From contig CANJKZ010001023.1 of assembly GCA_947471745.1 (NCBI GenBank), forward strand, positions 310,001 through 374,000: DNA of 64,000 nt. Direction: 5' to 3'. Under the pieces are notes generated by a model. It was not told where the DNA came from. It was given only the letters and a program-made list of their open reading frames with translations, and did no database searches. A program made the translations under genes and the position numbers. Positions 50,705-62,284 of this stretch are shown in pieces; the stretch's first letter is position 1, and every line of letters begins with the position of its first letter. The DNA comes from Closterium sp. Naga37s-1 (taxonomy: Eukaryota > Streptophyta > Zygnematophyceae > Desmidiales > Closteriaceae).

Positions 50705-53700
50705 ATGGGTATCGGGGGGTTCTTACGTTCCGGAGCCTCCTTCGCGGGTCGGTTCGTGGCCGTTCTCGCGGTCCACACGCTAGGACGGGTCGTATGGCCA
50801 TTCTTCCGAGTCGCCGCGATCGCCAGCAGCAATGTCTGGTCCAAGCTGCCTCTCCGCCTGGTACGCGTTTCTATTAGCATTGCTGTTTTGTTTTCATATT
50901 CCTACCGCAGCAGCAGCTGCAGCCTCCTGGTCCTGCTTGTCATGTCGTTAGCAGTCTGTCACGACACGTGTGATTCTGGATCGCCATTTGCGGTCGGTTC
51001 AAGGGAACAGTGGAGCACGTGCGACGCGAGGTCGCACTCAGCACGCATGTCCATGGGAAACTCAAATGGCAATAAACGACACACGTGGCAGTGAACGGCA
51101 CACATGGCCGTGAACGACACACACAACAATGAATGGCAAGCATGACACGTAGCATGACAATGAGTGGCACGCATGACATTGTATAACACGCATGACAATG
51201 AGTGCCAAGCATGACAATGAATGACACGCATGACAATGAGTGGCACGCATGACAATGAGTGACAAGCATGACAATGAACGACAAGCACGACAATGAATGA
51301 CAAGCATGACAATGAGTGACAAGCACGACAATGAATGACACGCATGACAATGAATGACACTCATGACAATGAATGACACGCATGACAATGAGTGACACGC
51401 ATGACAATGAATGACACGCATGACAATGAATGACACGCATGACAATGAATGACACGCATGACAATGAATGACACGCATGACAATGAATGACACGCACGAC
51501 AATGAGTGACACGCATGACCATATTGACACACAATCTGCTCCACGCTCACTCCAACATGACTACAACCCTGAACTTCCAACTCTTCCATACCCAACAAGT
51601 CCTAACCATGCCCAACCTCCCCTCACGCACACCAGATGCCGGCCGGAGCAGCCAGTTCCGTGGCGCGGCTGCGGCCCTTCTGCGTGCCGGTGTTGCTGCA
51701 GGTGGCTCTCAGCTCGCTCATCCCCCTCGCCTTCCCCGATGTCTGGCGCACTCTCCGCTTCTGGGACCGCCTCATGCCCATCTACATGGGGTGCGTTGTG
51801 AGAGTAACGCTGAATGCTCTTTGGGAATCACATTTGAGAATTCTCAAAGGTTTTTTTCGCTTCTGGGACCGCCTCATGCCCATCTACCTGGGGTGAGTTC
51901 TTTGGGCCGCCTTCATTGCTCGGGCGTGCGTTCTCTCTCTGAGGGACGTCCATTGTTCATGTCCGTTCTCTGGGATGCTTATTTTGAGGCGTCTAAAAGA
52001 CTCATTTGTGTCCACAAGGAATGCGTTCGTTGGGCTTCCGTACTAACTCATGCCGATCTCCGTGGGGTGCGTCTCGTGAGGCGCATGTATTGTTTTTCTA
52101 CATAGGGAAGCAAGTGGAAGCATCTGTGTGCATGTCACTTCTCTACCCCAAACCCCATCCCCCCAACCCCCCACCCTCGTTTCCCCACCCACCTTTTTTT
52201 CCTCCCACCCCTTTCCTCCTCCTCCCTCCTTCTTCACCCTTTCACTCCTCTCAACCCCGTCCCCTCCCTCCCCTTTCCCCCCTCACCCTTCCCCACCTCC
52301 CACCTCCTTCCTTCTCCAACCCCTCCCCCACCATTTACATGAAGACTAAGCTGGCGGTGCGCAAGAAGCCCATTGAGGTTCGTTGGAGGCTCCTAAGAAC
52401 ACCCCCCCCCCCCCCCCCCCCCCTCCCCCCCCTTAACCCTTGGTCTCCTCCCCCCAGGTACATGAAAACGAAGCTGGCGGTGCGCAAGAAGCCCATTGAG
52501 GTTCGTTGGAGGCTCCTAAGAACACCCCCCCCCCCCCCCCCCCTCCCCCCCCTTAACCCTTGGTCTCCTCCCCCCAGGTGCATGAAAACGAAGCTGGTGG
52601 TGCGCAAGAAGCCCATTGAGGTTCGTTGGAGGCTCCTAAGAACACCCCCCCCCCCCCCCCCCCCCCCTCCCCCCCCTTAACCCTTGGTCTCCTCCCCCCA
52701 GGTACATGAAAACGAAGCTGGCGGTGCGCAAGAAGCCCATTGAGGTTCGTTGGAGGCTCCTAAGAACACCCCCCCCCCCCCCCCCCCCCTCCCCCCCCTT
52801 AACCCTTGGTCTCCTCCCCCCAGGTACATGAAAACGAAGCTGGCGGTGCGCAAGAAGCCCATTTAGGTTCGTTGGAGGCTCCTAAGAACACCCCCCCCCC
52901 CCCCCCCTCCCCCCCCTTAACCCTTGGTCTCCTCCCCCCAGGTACATGAAAACGAAGCTGGCGGTGCGCAAGAAGCCCATTGAGGTTCGTTGGAGGCTCC
53001 TAAGAACACCCCCCCCCCCCCCCTCCCCCCCCTTAACCCTTGGTCTCCTCCCCCCAGGTACATGAAAACGAAGCTGGCGGTGCGCAAGAAGCCCATTGAG
53101 GTTCGTTGGAGGCTCCTAAGAACACCCCCCCCCCTCCTCTCCCCCCCCTTAACCCTTGGTCTCCTCCCCCCAGGTACATGAAAACGAAGCTGGCGGTGCG
53201 CAAGAAGCCCATTGAGGTTCGTTGGAGGCTCCTAAGAACACCCCCCCGCCCCCCCTCCCCCCCCCTTAACCCTTGGTCTCCTCCCCCCAGGTACATGAAA
53301 ACGAAGCTGGCGGTGCGCAAGAAGCCCATTGAGGTTCGCCACGAGAAGTGGGCTGTGCGCCACGAGTGGGGCGGCAAGTGAGTGAAAACTGGGCGGCTGT
53401 GAGCTGGGATGGGCGGCAAGTGAGCGGGGTTGGGGCGGGAAGTGAGTGGGAGTGGGGTGGCAATTGAGCGTGAATGGATATTTGAGTGGGAAATGAGCGC
53501 GGGCGGGTGAGAGGGAATGGGGCAGCAAACGCCAGCATCCATGAGGCAGCATGCGTCAGGCAGCAAGTTTGGTCGACAAAATATTTGAAATAGCTGAGCA
53601 AGAGTGAGGAGACTAGGGATAGGGCGCAGAGCACCGTCTTGTTCTCATTTGGTTGCTCTTTTTGTCCTCTCACCACCACCCTCACCACCACCCCCACCAC

Positions 53701-56700
53701 CATCCTCACCACCAGCCTCATCCCTCTTCCACTGATGACCTCTCTTCCCTCTCCTCTTCCCTCCCCATGCAGGCTAGTGCACGATCTGGTGCTGCGTCTC
53801 TGCGGCCCTTGAAAAATCTCATGATTCATCTGGTGCTTCCCTCCCCACCCTCCCCTCCCTTTGCCTCCCTCTTCTTCCCCAACCCCCATGCAGGCTAGTG
53901 CACGACCTGGTGCTGCGTCTCAGCGGCCTCTACGTCAAGTCTGCACAGATCCTTGCCTCCAAATCGGTACACTTCCATCCTTGCCTCCAAATCGGTACAC
54001 TTCCATCCTTGCCCCGCATGTCCCCATCCGTGTCCCCATTCCCATGTTCCCGCCCATGCCCGCCCCCCATGTTCCCCCGCATGCCCCCCCCCCCCCCCCC
54101 CCCATGTTACGGCGCCCAGCACTCACAGCTATGCCAACCCCGCCCCCTTCCCGCATCCCCCATGCTGTCCCCCCTGGTGGTGCCTTCCTCCTCCCCCCCC
54201 CCTCTGCCCCTCAGGACTTCATGCCAGCAGCGTGGGTGCGGCGCCTCTCAGCCCTATTCGACAACGTGCCCCCCCGCCCCTACTCGCAAGTCATCCGCTC
54301 CATCCAATGCGAGCTCGCCATCTGTCCTCCCCCTGCTGCTGTCCCTACTGCCCTCCCTGCTGCTGCCGATGGTGACGCTGTCGCTCCCTCCGTTCCTGCT
54401 GCCTCTGCTGCTGCTGATCCTGCTGCTGTTGCGAATGGTGAAGCCCCTTCTGTCAAGCCCGCTACAGCCGACATTCCACCCAGTCAAAGCAAGTCAACGC
54501 AGGTCAAGCGCCGCGCACTGCTGGTAGCAGACGTGTTTGAGAGCATAGACGAGGAGTCCCTCGCCTCTGCCTCCATAGCCCAGGCGCATGCAGCTGTGCT
54601 CCTGCACTCGCTCCCTGAAAACCTCCCCACTGACCCCACCAAGGTGCTGCCCATTCTGCCGCACCTCACGAGTAAAGAGAAGGACGCCCTTGGGATTGCC
54701 GCGGAGTGCACTGAGGTGTGCTTTGTGGCGAAGACGGATCGGCTGTGGGTGACGCCGCTGTTCCAGTCGGCTTTCCCGTCACCGGCTGTAGAGACAGCAG
54801 TTGCAGCGGCAGCAGATGCAGCAGAGGCAGGTTTACCAGCAGCGACAGGAGAAGATGCAGCAGGAGCGGCAGCAGGTGTTGTGAGTCCGCTGCAGGTTGT
54901 AGCAGCACCAGGGGCTGCAGCGGCAGCAGAAACACCAGCAGCAGCAGCAGAAACAGCCACAGTGGCAGCTGTTGTGACTTCTTCCCCTGCAATAGGTTCA
55001 GTAGGTGCAATGAGTGCAGTAGGTGCGAGCAGCAGTCCAGCCACAAGGAGAACCGTGCCTGGGGTGATATCCCGCCTGGTCCCACTGGACCGCAAGCCAA
55101 TCGGAGTCATGACTGCCGATGGAACCATCAAACCCATCTCTCCTGCCGGCCCTGCCCTACCTTCGCCTTCTGCTGCTGGAGTAGGAGCAGCAGCAATTGG
55201 AGCAGCAGGAGCAGCCATGCTGAAGCGGCCTATTCCTCCCCGGTTGGCAAATGACAGGACAGAAGAGGGCGAACAAGAGGAGGAGGGCGAGGAGGAACAG
55301 TTTTTCGATGGTGAGGGAGGGGAGAGCAGCGAGAGTGGGGACGAGAGGGACGATTTCTTTGACGCGCATTCCGAGGCCCATGAACTCGGCGCTGACGTGG
55401 CGAACAGCAGCCACGTGGCAGCGTGTGAGGGACGGGAGGGAGGGGCCACGGGAGCAGCAGAGGGGGGGACCGGCGAAGAGGGAGGTAATGAGGAGGAGAA
55501 TGAGAGGGAGCGGGAGAGGGAGAGGCAGCGGGGCAGGGCGGTGGTGGTGAAGGTGCAGCATCTGGGCATGGATATCATCATGCGCTCCGACCTCAGAAAC
55601 ATTGGCCGCGTTGCTGAATTCCTCTCGCCCCAGCTGCCCTTCGACCTCCGCAATGTGAGCCCTGCATGGTGTGGTGTGGTGTGCTGTGGTGGGGTGGGAT
55701 CTGGCATGGTGTGGTGTGGTGAGGTGTGCTGTGATGTGGTACGGTGTGGTGCAGTGTGGTGTGGTGTGGTGTGATGTAGGCACGTGCCTGTGAGCTGTTG
55801 AGGCAGTGGGGCAGAGCGGTGGTGGTGAAGGTGCAGCATCTGGGCATGGATATCATCATGCGCTCCGACCTCAGAAACATTGGGCGAGTAGCTAAGTTCC
55901 TCTCGCCGCAGCTGCCCTTTGACCTCCGCAATGTGAGCTCCCGTGTGGTGTGGTGTGGCGTGGCGTGGCGTGGTGTGGTGTGGTGTGGTGTGGTTTAGGC
56001 ATATGCAGTGCGAGCTCTGCTGCCCTTCATGACCACCATTCGCCACAACCTCGCCTGCAGAGGTTTCTTGCCCTTTGCCCGCTGCTCCTTCTGCCCCCTC
56101 ATTCCCATTCCCCGCTTCCTACTCTTTTTTCCCTTGCGTCTACCACCTCCCCTTGAATCCCTCGCCTCGTTCCCCTCCCCCTGTCCCCCTTTCTCGAGCC
56201 AGATAGTGAAGGAGATACAGCAGACCATTCCCAACAATTCCCACGCTCCTCTCGCCCCCGTCCCTTGCCCCCTTGCTCTTTTTCAACCCACCAACCAGAT
56301 AGTGAAGGAGATGCAGCAAACGATTCCCAACGAGTTCAACTTCCAGAGGGAGGCCGCCTTCATGACCACCATTCGCCCCACTCCATTTTTCCCCCACAAC
56401 CTCGCCTGCCGAGGCTTGCTGCTCATCGCCCTCTGCTCTTCCCACTCCCTCATTCCCACTCCCCCCCCTCCCCCCCTTTCCTCTGCCCCCTCCCCTCTTC
56501 CGCATCCCCTCTCCCCTCGTCCCCCTCCCCTCTTTCCGCTCCCCTCGTCCCTGTCCCTTGCCCCCTTGCTCTTTTTCAACCCACCAACCAGATAGTGAAG
56601 GAGATACAGCAGACCATTCCCAACGAGTTCAACTTCCAGAGGGAGGCCGCCTTCATGACCACGGTGCGCCACAACCTCGCCTGCCGGGGCTTCCACCAGG

Positions 56701-59700
56701 TCGTCTGCCCCACGCCCGTCTTGAGTCTCTGCACGCGCCGCATGATCGTCATGGAGGTACGCAAGGGGTGCTGTGCGGTGATGTTGGGTGCAGTGGCGTG
56801 CGATCAGGTGCTGCTGGTTGCTGTGTGAGGTGGTCTCAAGGCTTCCACCAGGTGGTCTGCCCCACGCCCATGCTGCACCTCTCCACACGCCGCATGATCT
56901 TCATGGAGGTACGTGTGGGGTTGCAGTGGTGGTTGTGTGGTTCTGTCAGGTGCTGCTCTTGCTATTGCTCCCATCACGTCACCCCTACTGCACCCCTACG
57001 ACAGAAGCACATCCCTCATTTCCTCCCTAACTTTTTCGGCCCTTTTTCCTCCCTTCACCCTTTCCTTTCCCCCATCTCTGCCCCTCCCAGAGGCTCTATG
57101 GCACACCATTCACCAAGATAATCGACTCCCTACACCCTTAGAATACAAGCACTTCCTCCTTCCTCCCCACTCCCCTTCCCACATTTTTTTCCCTCCAGAG
57201 GCTCTATGGCACACCATTCACCAAGATAATCGACTCTCTACACCCGTACAAAGATTCCTCCCTCCTCCCTCCTCCTCTTGCCGCCACGCGCCTAGAAGCG
57301 ATCTCAGCCGTCCGTTCCCTCCTCGAATCCTACGGTGCCATGTTCTTCCTGGACGGCGTTTTCCATGCCGACCCGCACCCGGGAAACCTTTTGCTGCTGC
57401 CCGGCGCCAAGCTCGGGCTGCTGGATTTTGGGCAGTCGAAGGTTTTGGAGTGGCAGACGAAACGTTCGTTTGCCCGGATGGTTGTAGCCCTGTGTAAGGG
57501 TAACCAGCTGGAAATCGCCCTAGCTCTGTTGGGAACAGGAATATCGTTTGGGGGGGAGGCTGATTGGACTACTTTCTTCTCTAAACCAGGGGAGGAGTCA
57601 ACAGGGGGGAGCGCAGCAGTAGGGGCAGAGGAGGCTGGGAAGGGCGGAAAGGGGGGCGGCGAGGCAGTGAAAGTAGAGCCAATGATGAATGGACACGTGT
57701 CAGAGAGTGCTCAATGTAACGGCCTGGCAGCAGTCAATAGTGTGGCTGCTGCTGCTGCTCCTGCTGCTCCTGCTCCTGCAGGGCTGGGCCTTGGTTCTGG
57801 TCTGGGACCCAAGCGGCCAGCAGCTTCAGGCTCAAAAGCAGCATCAGCAGACACGGTCACAGCAGCAGCAGCATCAACAGGCACAGGGACAGGGACAGCA
57901 ACAGCAGCGCCAGGAGGAGAGGAAGTGGTGGGGCTGCCTGGTCTGGGCCCCAGGCCGAGGAAAAAGAAGACGGTTGCATTCAGCGACCCCCTCACTCTCG
58001 GCCCTTCTGCCTCCTTAGGTTCTGCTGCCGCCGCCGCTGGTGCTGCTGCTGCTGGCATGCCAGCTGCCCCAACGAAAAGCAACCTCATTGCCCCCGCACC
58101 TGCAGTGCCTGCTGCTGGTTCTGCCACTCCCACTGCTGCATCAGCTGCACCCGTTTCTACTACGGCTCCTGCTGCAGCGTCCTCTGCTGCTGCCACTCCT
58201 GCTGCCGCCACTCCTGTAGCTGCGGGGGGATCACCAGTGCTGCATGGGGTGGAAGGGGGAACCGTGTCTGCTGCAGTGCTGGCTGCTGTGGTGGCCTTCA
58301 CAGAAAACGCCCCTCCTGATGACGCCCCTGCTGCTCCCACCACCACTGCTGCTGCTCCTGCTGCTGTTGCTGGTGTGAGTGAGAAGGGAGGGGAGGAGAG
58401 CAGTAGCAGCAAGGCAGGTGCGGGGAGGGGAGAATCTGATGGGGAGTCAGTGCTGGCGACGCTGCTCAAGGAGGTGGGGCCGGCCGGGCTGCTGGCAGCA
58501 GCAACGCCGCAGCGGCTGCAAACGGTGCAGACGCTGTCGTACCTCATGTTTGACACGCGCCCCATGGCTGAGGCCCAGACGTCGCCCCTTGCTCAGGAGT
58601 CTGTGCTTCAGAAGGCGCCGCTCAAGGCGTTCAACCAATCGTACTGGCTGGTGAGTGGTGGGGGGAAGAGGGGAAGGGTTGGGGGATATAGAGGCTGCAG
58701 ACGGTGCAGACGCTGTCGTACCTCATGTTTGACACGCGGCCCATGGCTGAGGCCCAGACTTCCCCTCTTGCTCAGGAGTCTGTTTTGCAAAAAGCGCCGC
58801 TGAAGGCCTTCAACCAGTCCTACTGGCTGGTGAGTGGGTTGGGGAAAGGGAAGAAATGGTAAGATACGGGCTGATCTGGCTGGTAGGTAGGTGTGGGACT
58901 AGTGATGGGGAAGGTGGGGGGAAGAGGGGGATACAGGGGCTGCAGACGGTGCAGACGCTGTCGTACCTCATGTTTGACACGCGCCCCATGGCTGAGGCCC
59001 AGACGTCCCCCCTTGCTCAGGAGTCCGTGCTTCAGAAGGCATCTTTGAAAGCCTTAAACCAGTCCTACTGGCTGGTGAGTGGGGGGAGAGAGGGGAAGGG
59101 GTGAGGGAATGGGGACAGAGGAAGCACGGGGGAGGTTTGAACAGGAATGGGCTCCCTTGTGGGTGCATGAATCAGACCGTGAGAGCCCAATTGGCTCCTT
59201 TTGAAGCGCCTCAAAAAGTCACCTCAAAAGGCGCCTCAAATGGCGCCTCAAATGTCGCCTCAAAAGGGGAGGTTTGAACAGGAATGGGCTCCCTTGTGGG
59301 TGCATTAATCAGACCGTGAGAGGCCATATTGCTCCGGTACCCTGAAAACTTTTGAGGCGCTCAAAGGTCGTGAGAGGCCATATTGCTCCGGTTCCTTGAA
59401 AACGGACTCGAAATTGCTTCTCCTCCTCCCCCTCCCCCTACCCCCCCTCCCCTGCTCCTCCATCTGTATCATATCGTTACGGGCATTCTGCTGCTGTGAG
59501 AGCTATTTGATACAAGACTGTGTTTGAGACGTCTCAAAAACACCCCACTTGCCCCACTTACTGTATATCACGTGGCTACCCCACTTGCCTACTCCATTTG
59601 TATGAGGAGGCATAGATCATGAGGGACATGCTGCTGCTGTGACGGCTGTGTTACATCTGCCACTTCACCTAATCCCCTGTCCACCTCCCCCCTGCCCATC

Positions 59701-59842
59701 CTACTCCCCTCTCCTCTGTCTGCATCAGATTGTCAGAGCCATGCTGCTGCTTCGAGGGCTGTGCCACTCTCTGGATGCTGACATCTCAGCCGTCCAATTG
59801 TGGAGGCCCTATGCCGAGGCTCTGCTTGCACTAGACCCATAG
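50705..59842 (+). CDS. ABC1/ADCK/UbiB-family kinase with large insertions
   Basis: Eight exons join in one frame: 50705-50860, 51636-51790, 53291-53377, 53894-53966, 54215-55654, 56592-56756, 57199-58650 and 59729-59842, giving 1213 residues, about twice the family norm. Motifs in order: KSAQILASKSDFMP (~148-161; KxGQ motif with Ala for Gly), SASIAQAHAA (~275-284; Ala-rich nucleotide loop), VVVKVQHLGM (~601-610; the Lys of the N-lobe), FQREAAFM and RRMIVME, the catalytic HADPHPGN (~748-755) and DFGQ (~768). Two low-complexity insertions, about 320 residues between the Ala-loop and the Lys, and several hundred Ala/Pro-rich residues after the DFG region, account for the extra length. Family members act in mitochondria or plastids in quinone and prenyl-lipid metabolism; the target here is unknown. 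Echoes exist for nearly every exon. Confidence 0.9.
51060..51530. repeat. ~19-bp minisatellite in ABC1K intron 1
   Basis: About 24 units of GACAATGAATGACACGCAT and variants with period 19-20 bp. It gives open frames on the minus strand (HCHACHSLSC repeats) that have no coding support. Confidence 0.92.
51755..52080 (+). repeat. Echoes of ABC1K exon 2 end with palindromes
   Basis: The last ~35 bp of exon 2 with donor (51755-51796) are copied at 51849-51896. TTTGAGAATTCTCAAA (51833-51848) lies directly at the junction. A more diverged third copy at about 52030-52080 is preceded by TTTTGAGGCGTCTAAAA (about 51983). Confidence 0.85.
52330..53290 (+). repeat. Eight upstream echoes of ABC1K exon 3
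   Basis: Eight copies of a 115-125-bp unit precede the true exon at 53291. Each has an acceptor (CTCCTCCCCCCAG), the first ~45 bp of exon 3 (encoding YMKTKLAVRKKPIEV) and then GTTGGAGGCTCCTAAGAACA and a C-tract of varying length. The copy near 52861 has TAG for GAG. Only the last copy continues into the full exon with a proper donor. Confidence 0.95.
53765..53820 (+). repeat. Echo of ABC1K exon 4 start
   Basis: CATGCAGGCTAGTGCACGA and following bases copy the acceptor and first ~40 bp of exon 4 (true start 53894), then diverge after CGGCC. Confidence 0.8.
55795..56430 (+). repeat. Echoes of ABC1K exon 5 end and exon 6
   Basis: The last ~125 bp of exon 5 with donor are copied at 55800-55940 and stay open (VKVQHLGMDIIMRSDLRN preserved). 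Copies of exon 6 parts lie at about 56020-56070, 56208-56240 and 56296-56420; the true exon is 56592-56756. GTGGTGTGGCGTGG tracts follow both exon 5 donors. Confidence 0.85.
56838..57175 (+). repeat. Echoes of exon 6 end and exon 7 start
   Basis: The 3' end of exon 6 with donor is copied at 56838-56915. The first ~45 bp of exon 7 with its acceptor are copied at about 57088-57140 (true exon at 57199); that copy reaches TAG soon after CACCC. Confidence 0.85.
58695..59080 (+). repeat. Two in-frame echoes of ABC1K exon 7 3' end
   Basis: The last ~135 bp of exon 7 (encoding QTVQTLSYLMFDTRPMAEAQ through SYWL) with its donor recur at 58695-58832 and 58938-59075. Both keep the open frame and a GTGAGTGG-type donor, so one of these could be used instead of the first. 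Confidence 0.88.
59132..59550. repeat. Duplications with clustered palindromes
   Basis: A ~62-bp segment (GAGGTTTGAACAGGAATGGG...) at 59132-59193 recurs at 59268-59330. Between the copies (59197-59258) stand several overlapping arms: TTTTGAAGCGCCTCAAAAAG, CCTCAAAAGGCGCCTCAAAT and similar. A ~30-bp segment around GAGAGGCCATATTGCTCCGG is again duplicated around TTTTGAGGCGCTCAAA (59350-59365). TTTGAGACGTCTCAAA lies at 59523-59538. Confidence 0.85.
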
Positions 59843-60531
59843 GAGAGCCCAGAAGCTGCTGCCAGTGCATTGAGAGCCTGCAAGCGCGGTTACTGCATTG
59901 CAACCTTTACCTCTGGGAATCTGGAGAAGTCCAATTGTGGAGGCCCTATCTCGAGGCGCTGCTTGCACAAGACTCGTAGAAAAGCCCACCAGCACTGCCA
60001 GTACATTGCACCTGTCGATTCTCGAGGCGCCTAGAAATAAACGATGGTGCCGAAACCCTTAGCCAGTGCCTTGGCTTGGCGAGCCCATTCATAGGTGGGG
60101 CCACCACCACCCTGTTGGCTCTTAGGGCTCTTTGATTCTCAACTGCTAGTCCCCTAACCAGCAAAGTTCCTGTGTGCAGCCCCTGTTGAGCAGCAGCTAA
60201 ACACAGGGATTTGACAACAATTTTTCTGTGTAACCTGCCACTTAGATTTGCCTTTCTTTAGCAATGAAATATTAAGTTGTGTGTGTAAAGTGAAGTTGTG
60301 CCAAGGCCTTGTCCTGCAAAGAATGGCAGTGTCACATCTAAGTTATGAACAAAATAATAAGCGATTTCATTAGTAGATCTTCTAGGAGTAAGCCTCTCGT
60401 GGAGTGGGAAAACGACAGAAAACCTTGGCCTCGAAAGCTTCAATAATATACGGTGCGGAAGTACAACGAGTGTATGTATAGATTAAGTATGTTAGTCTCC
60501 AGCATGATAGCTGGTGGCAGGACGCGGGATC
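59843..60531. other. Convergent 3' region
   Basis: 3' flanks of the ABC1 kinase (plus) and the FAS1 gene (minus). An echo of the end of ABC1K exon 8 (CCAATTGTGGAGGCCCTATC) lies at about 59930-59980, and TCTCGAGGCGCCTAGAAA at about 60013. No gene recognised. Confidence 0.55.
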
Positions 60532-61364
60532 TCAGATTAGCCCGTTGGGCTTGAGTACGCCATCCACACCGTGCGCTCGGATAAACTGCCCCTTGAAAAG
60601 ATCTGGATCGTCGATTTGTGCCCACGTCAGCACGTTCGCCCCAGGAGGGCCCAGAGCGACGGTTGTACCGTGCGAAAGAAAACCGGTCTGGGTTTTGAAC
60701 CGTACCAGCTGTTTGCCGTTCAATTGCGTTTTCAGTTTCCCGCCAACGGGAATCGACTTTATTTGTGCGAAAGGGTACAAGCCTTCGATGACGTTGAAAC
60801 GGATCAGATCGCCCATGAGCTTCGGCACTATAGCGCGTATGCCGACTCCCGTGAGAGCGATGTTGGTGGGAATTAAAGCAGTGTTTTCGGATAGAAACTC
60901 CACGTTTATGTTTGCTCGGGGCAGTTTCTCTGAAAGAAAGAACAATAAAAGTGCGGAATTGGCATTGAAGAAGATGAGTTGCATGTTGAGGTGTCGCGTC
61001 AATCACGTTAGCTGGAAATGATCAGGAAAAGGAGATAGAAGTCGAAGCGGGTAGAGGGTGGGGAGGGAAAGGGAAAGATGAGCGGTGAGGGTGGTTGATG
61101 GGGGTTGGGTGGTGGTAAAGTGGGATCGAAAGGGAACAAGGAAATGGTAACACATTGGCCGAAAGTGACGACACAGCACTTACTTAGCTGTTTGATTGAC
61201 CGTTGTAACGCGTTCGCTACGATCGAGTATTTGAACGGGTTCTTGAGAAGGGTCTTCTGCAGCTGTTCTAGTTCCGCGATGAACTCGGCAGGCGTCGGCC
61301 CCGCAGCCGCCGCTACGGCGAGTGAGAGAACGAGAATCGCTCCTAGCAAAGCCCTACTCGCCAT
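60532..61364 (-). CDS. Secreted single fasciclin (FAS1) domain protein
   Basis: Two exons, 61184-61364 and 60532-60929, join in frame to 192 residues. A signal peptide (MASRALLGAILVLSLAVAAA) is followed by a short helical segment (FIAELEQLQKTLLKNPFKYS) and a fold with FAS1 features: IRAIVPKLMGDLIRFNVIEG, LYPFAQIKSIPVGGKLKTQL (the conserved short-strand and 'G-x-L-x-T' region), and the final HGVDGVLKP, which is the family's characteristic end (HGIDGVL.P). FAS1 proteins act in adhesion at the cell surface or wall. No GPI signal is visible at the C-terminus, so it is probably released. The N-terminal FAS1 motif (FAPTDxAF) is weak, so divergence is considerable. Confidence 0.75.
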
Positions 61365-62284
61365 GCCACGCTACTCGTGCGGATGCTATTAGGTCGATTT
61401 ATCTCGCTCGTGAGGGATTGCGAGATTCTATATGTACACGCTCGGTTGATGCTGCTGTGGTTGACGAGTCGTCTTCGTTCGATTGACAGGTCCTACCGCG
61501 TGGGCAGTGAGTTTAGATGGAGTCGTCCGTCTGTGCGAGTTACCGAAGAGAAATACATAAATATCACGGATTCACTCGCAATGCTAGTCTGGTCAGTGTG
61601 CTTGGCAAGGCAGTGTGCTATTTATACTCCAGAATGGGCCACTTGCAGTCGCGCCAGCTGTCGGCGCTAGCAATCTCTCAAATATGCCAGATTGCGACCG
61701 ACATTTTTATGATGGGTGCATGGAGGGAGGTGGAAGTGGGAAGTGACTTGATTTGGAAGCACTTTAGATGCTTCCCCTCCTGCTCCTGGAATTGTGAGGA
61801 AGTGCGTAGAGTGGTGACGAAATTGGAGGAAGTGGAGGAGTGGGCGTGGCGCGAAATTTAGCTTGCGAATTCTGGAATGAATTTGTTCGCAGCGGCTCGA
61901 GAATTTTGTCAGCGCGAGAAGCACGAAGGTGAGGTGGCGTGAGTTGCGGCCTGCTGTGACAGCAACTGATGCAGCTGTCCCTCTTCCGTGTGTTGCGGTG
62001 GCGGCGAAGTGCTGAGCGAGTTACTCAGCTGTGGGCGACAGAACATGCCGACAAACAAGCGTTTGGTATTAGAGGGTGTAACTGCTGTATTACTTAGAGC
62101 GACAGCTTTTGCGCCAAGAGGTGTCAGATTGTATATTAGTATAAGCATGTACAAACCAGAGAGTCTATCAGCTGGGTTTAGGCACATCTAACAAACATAA
62201 GAGCAAAAAGGGAAACTCTTATTCTGCTCGATCACCTTGACCAGCAGCACCCACTTCCGAGCCCCCAGAGCACCTTTCCTACCA
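61365..62284. other. Intergenic region
   Basis: Upstream of the FAS1 gene and downstream of the LysM gene (both minus). It should contain the FAS1 promoter. No gene or repeat recognised. Confidence 0.5.

Noticed and set aside
51060..51598. His/Cys-rich repeat protein on the minus strand
   Set aside because: It is the reverse reading of a 19-bp intronic minisatellite in the ABC1K gene.
54484..56046. Long minus-strand open frame (520 codons)
   Set aside because: It is antisense to ABC1K exon 5, whose plus-strand reading carries recognisable kinase motifs; GC-rich Ala codons leave the antisense free of stops.
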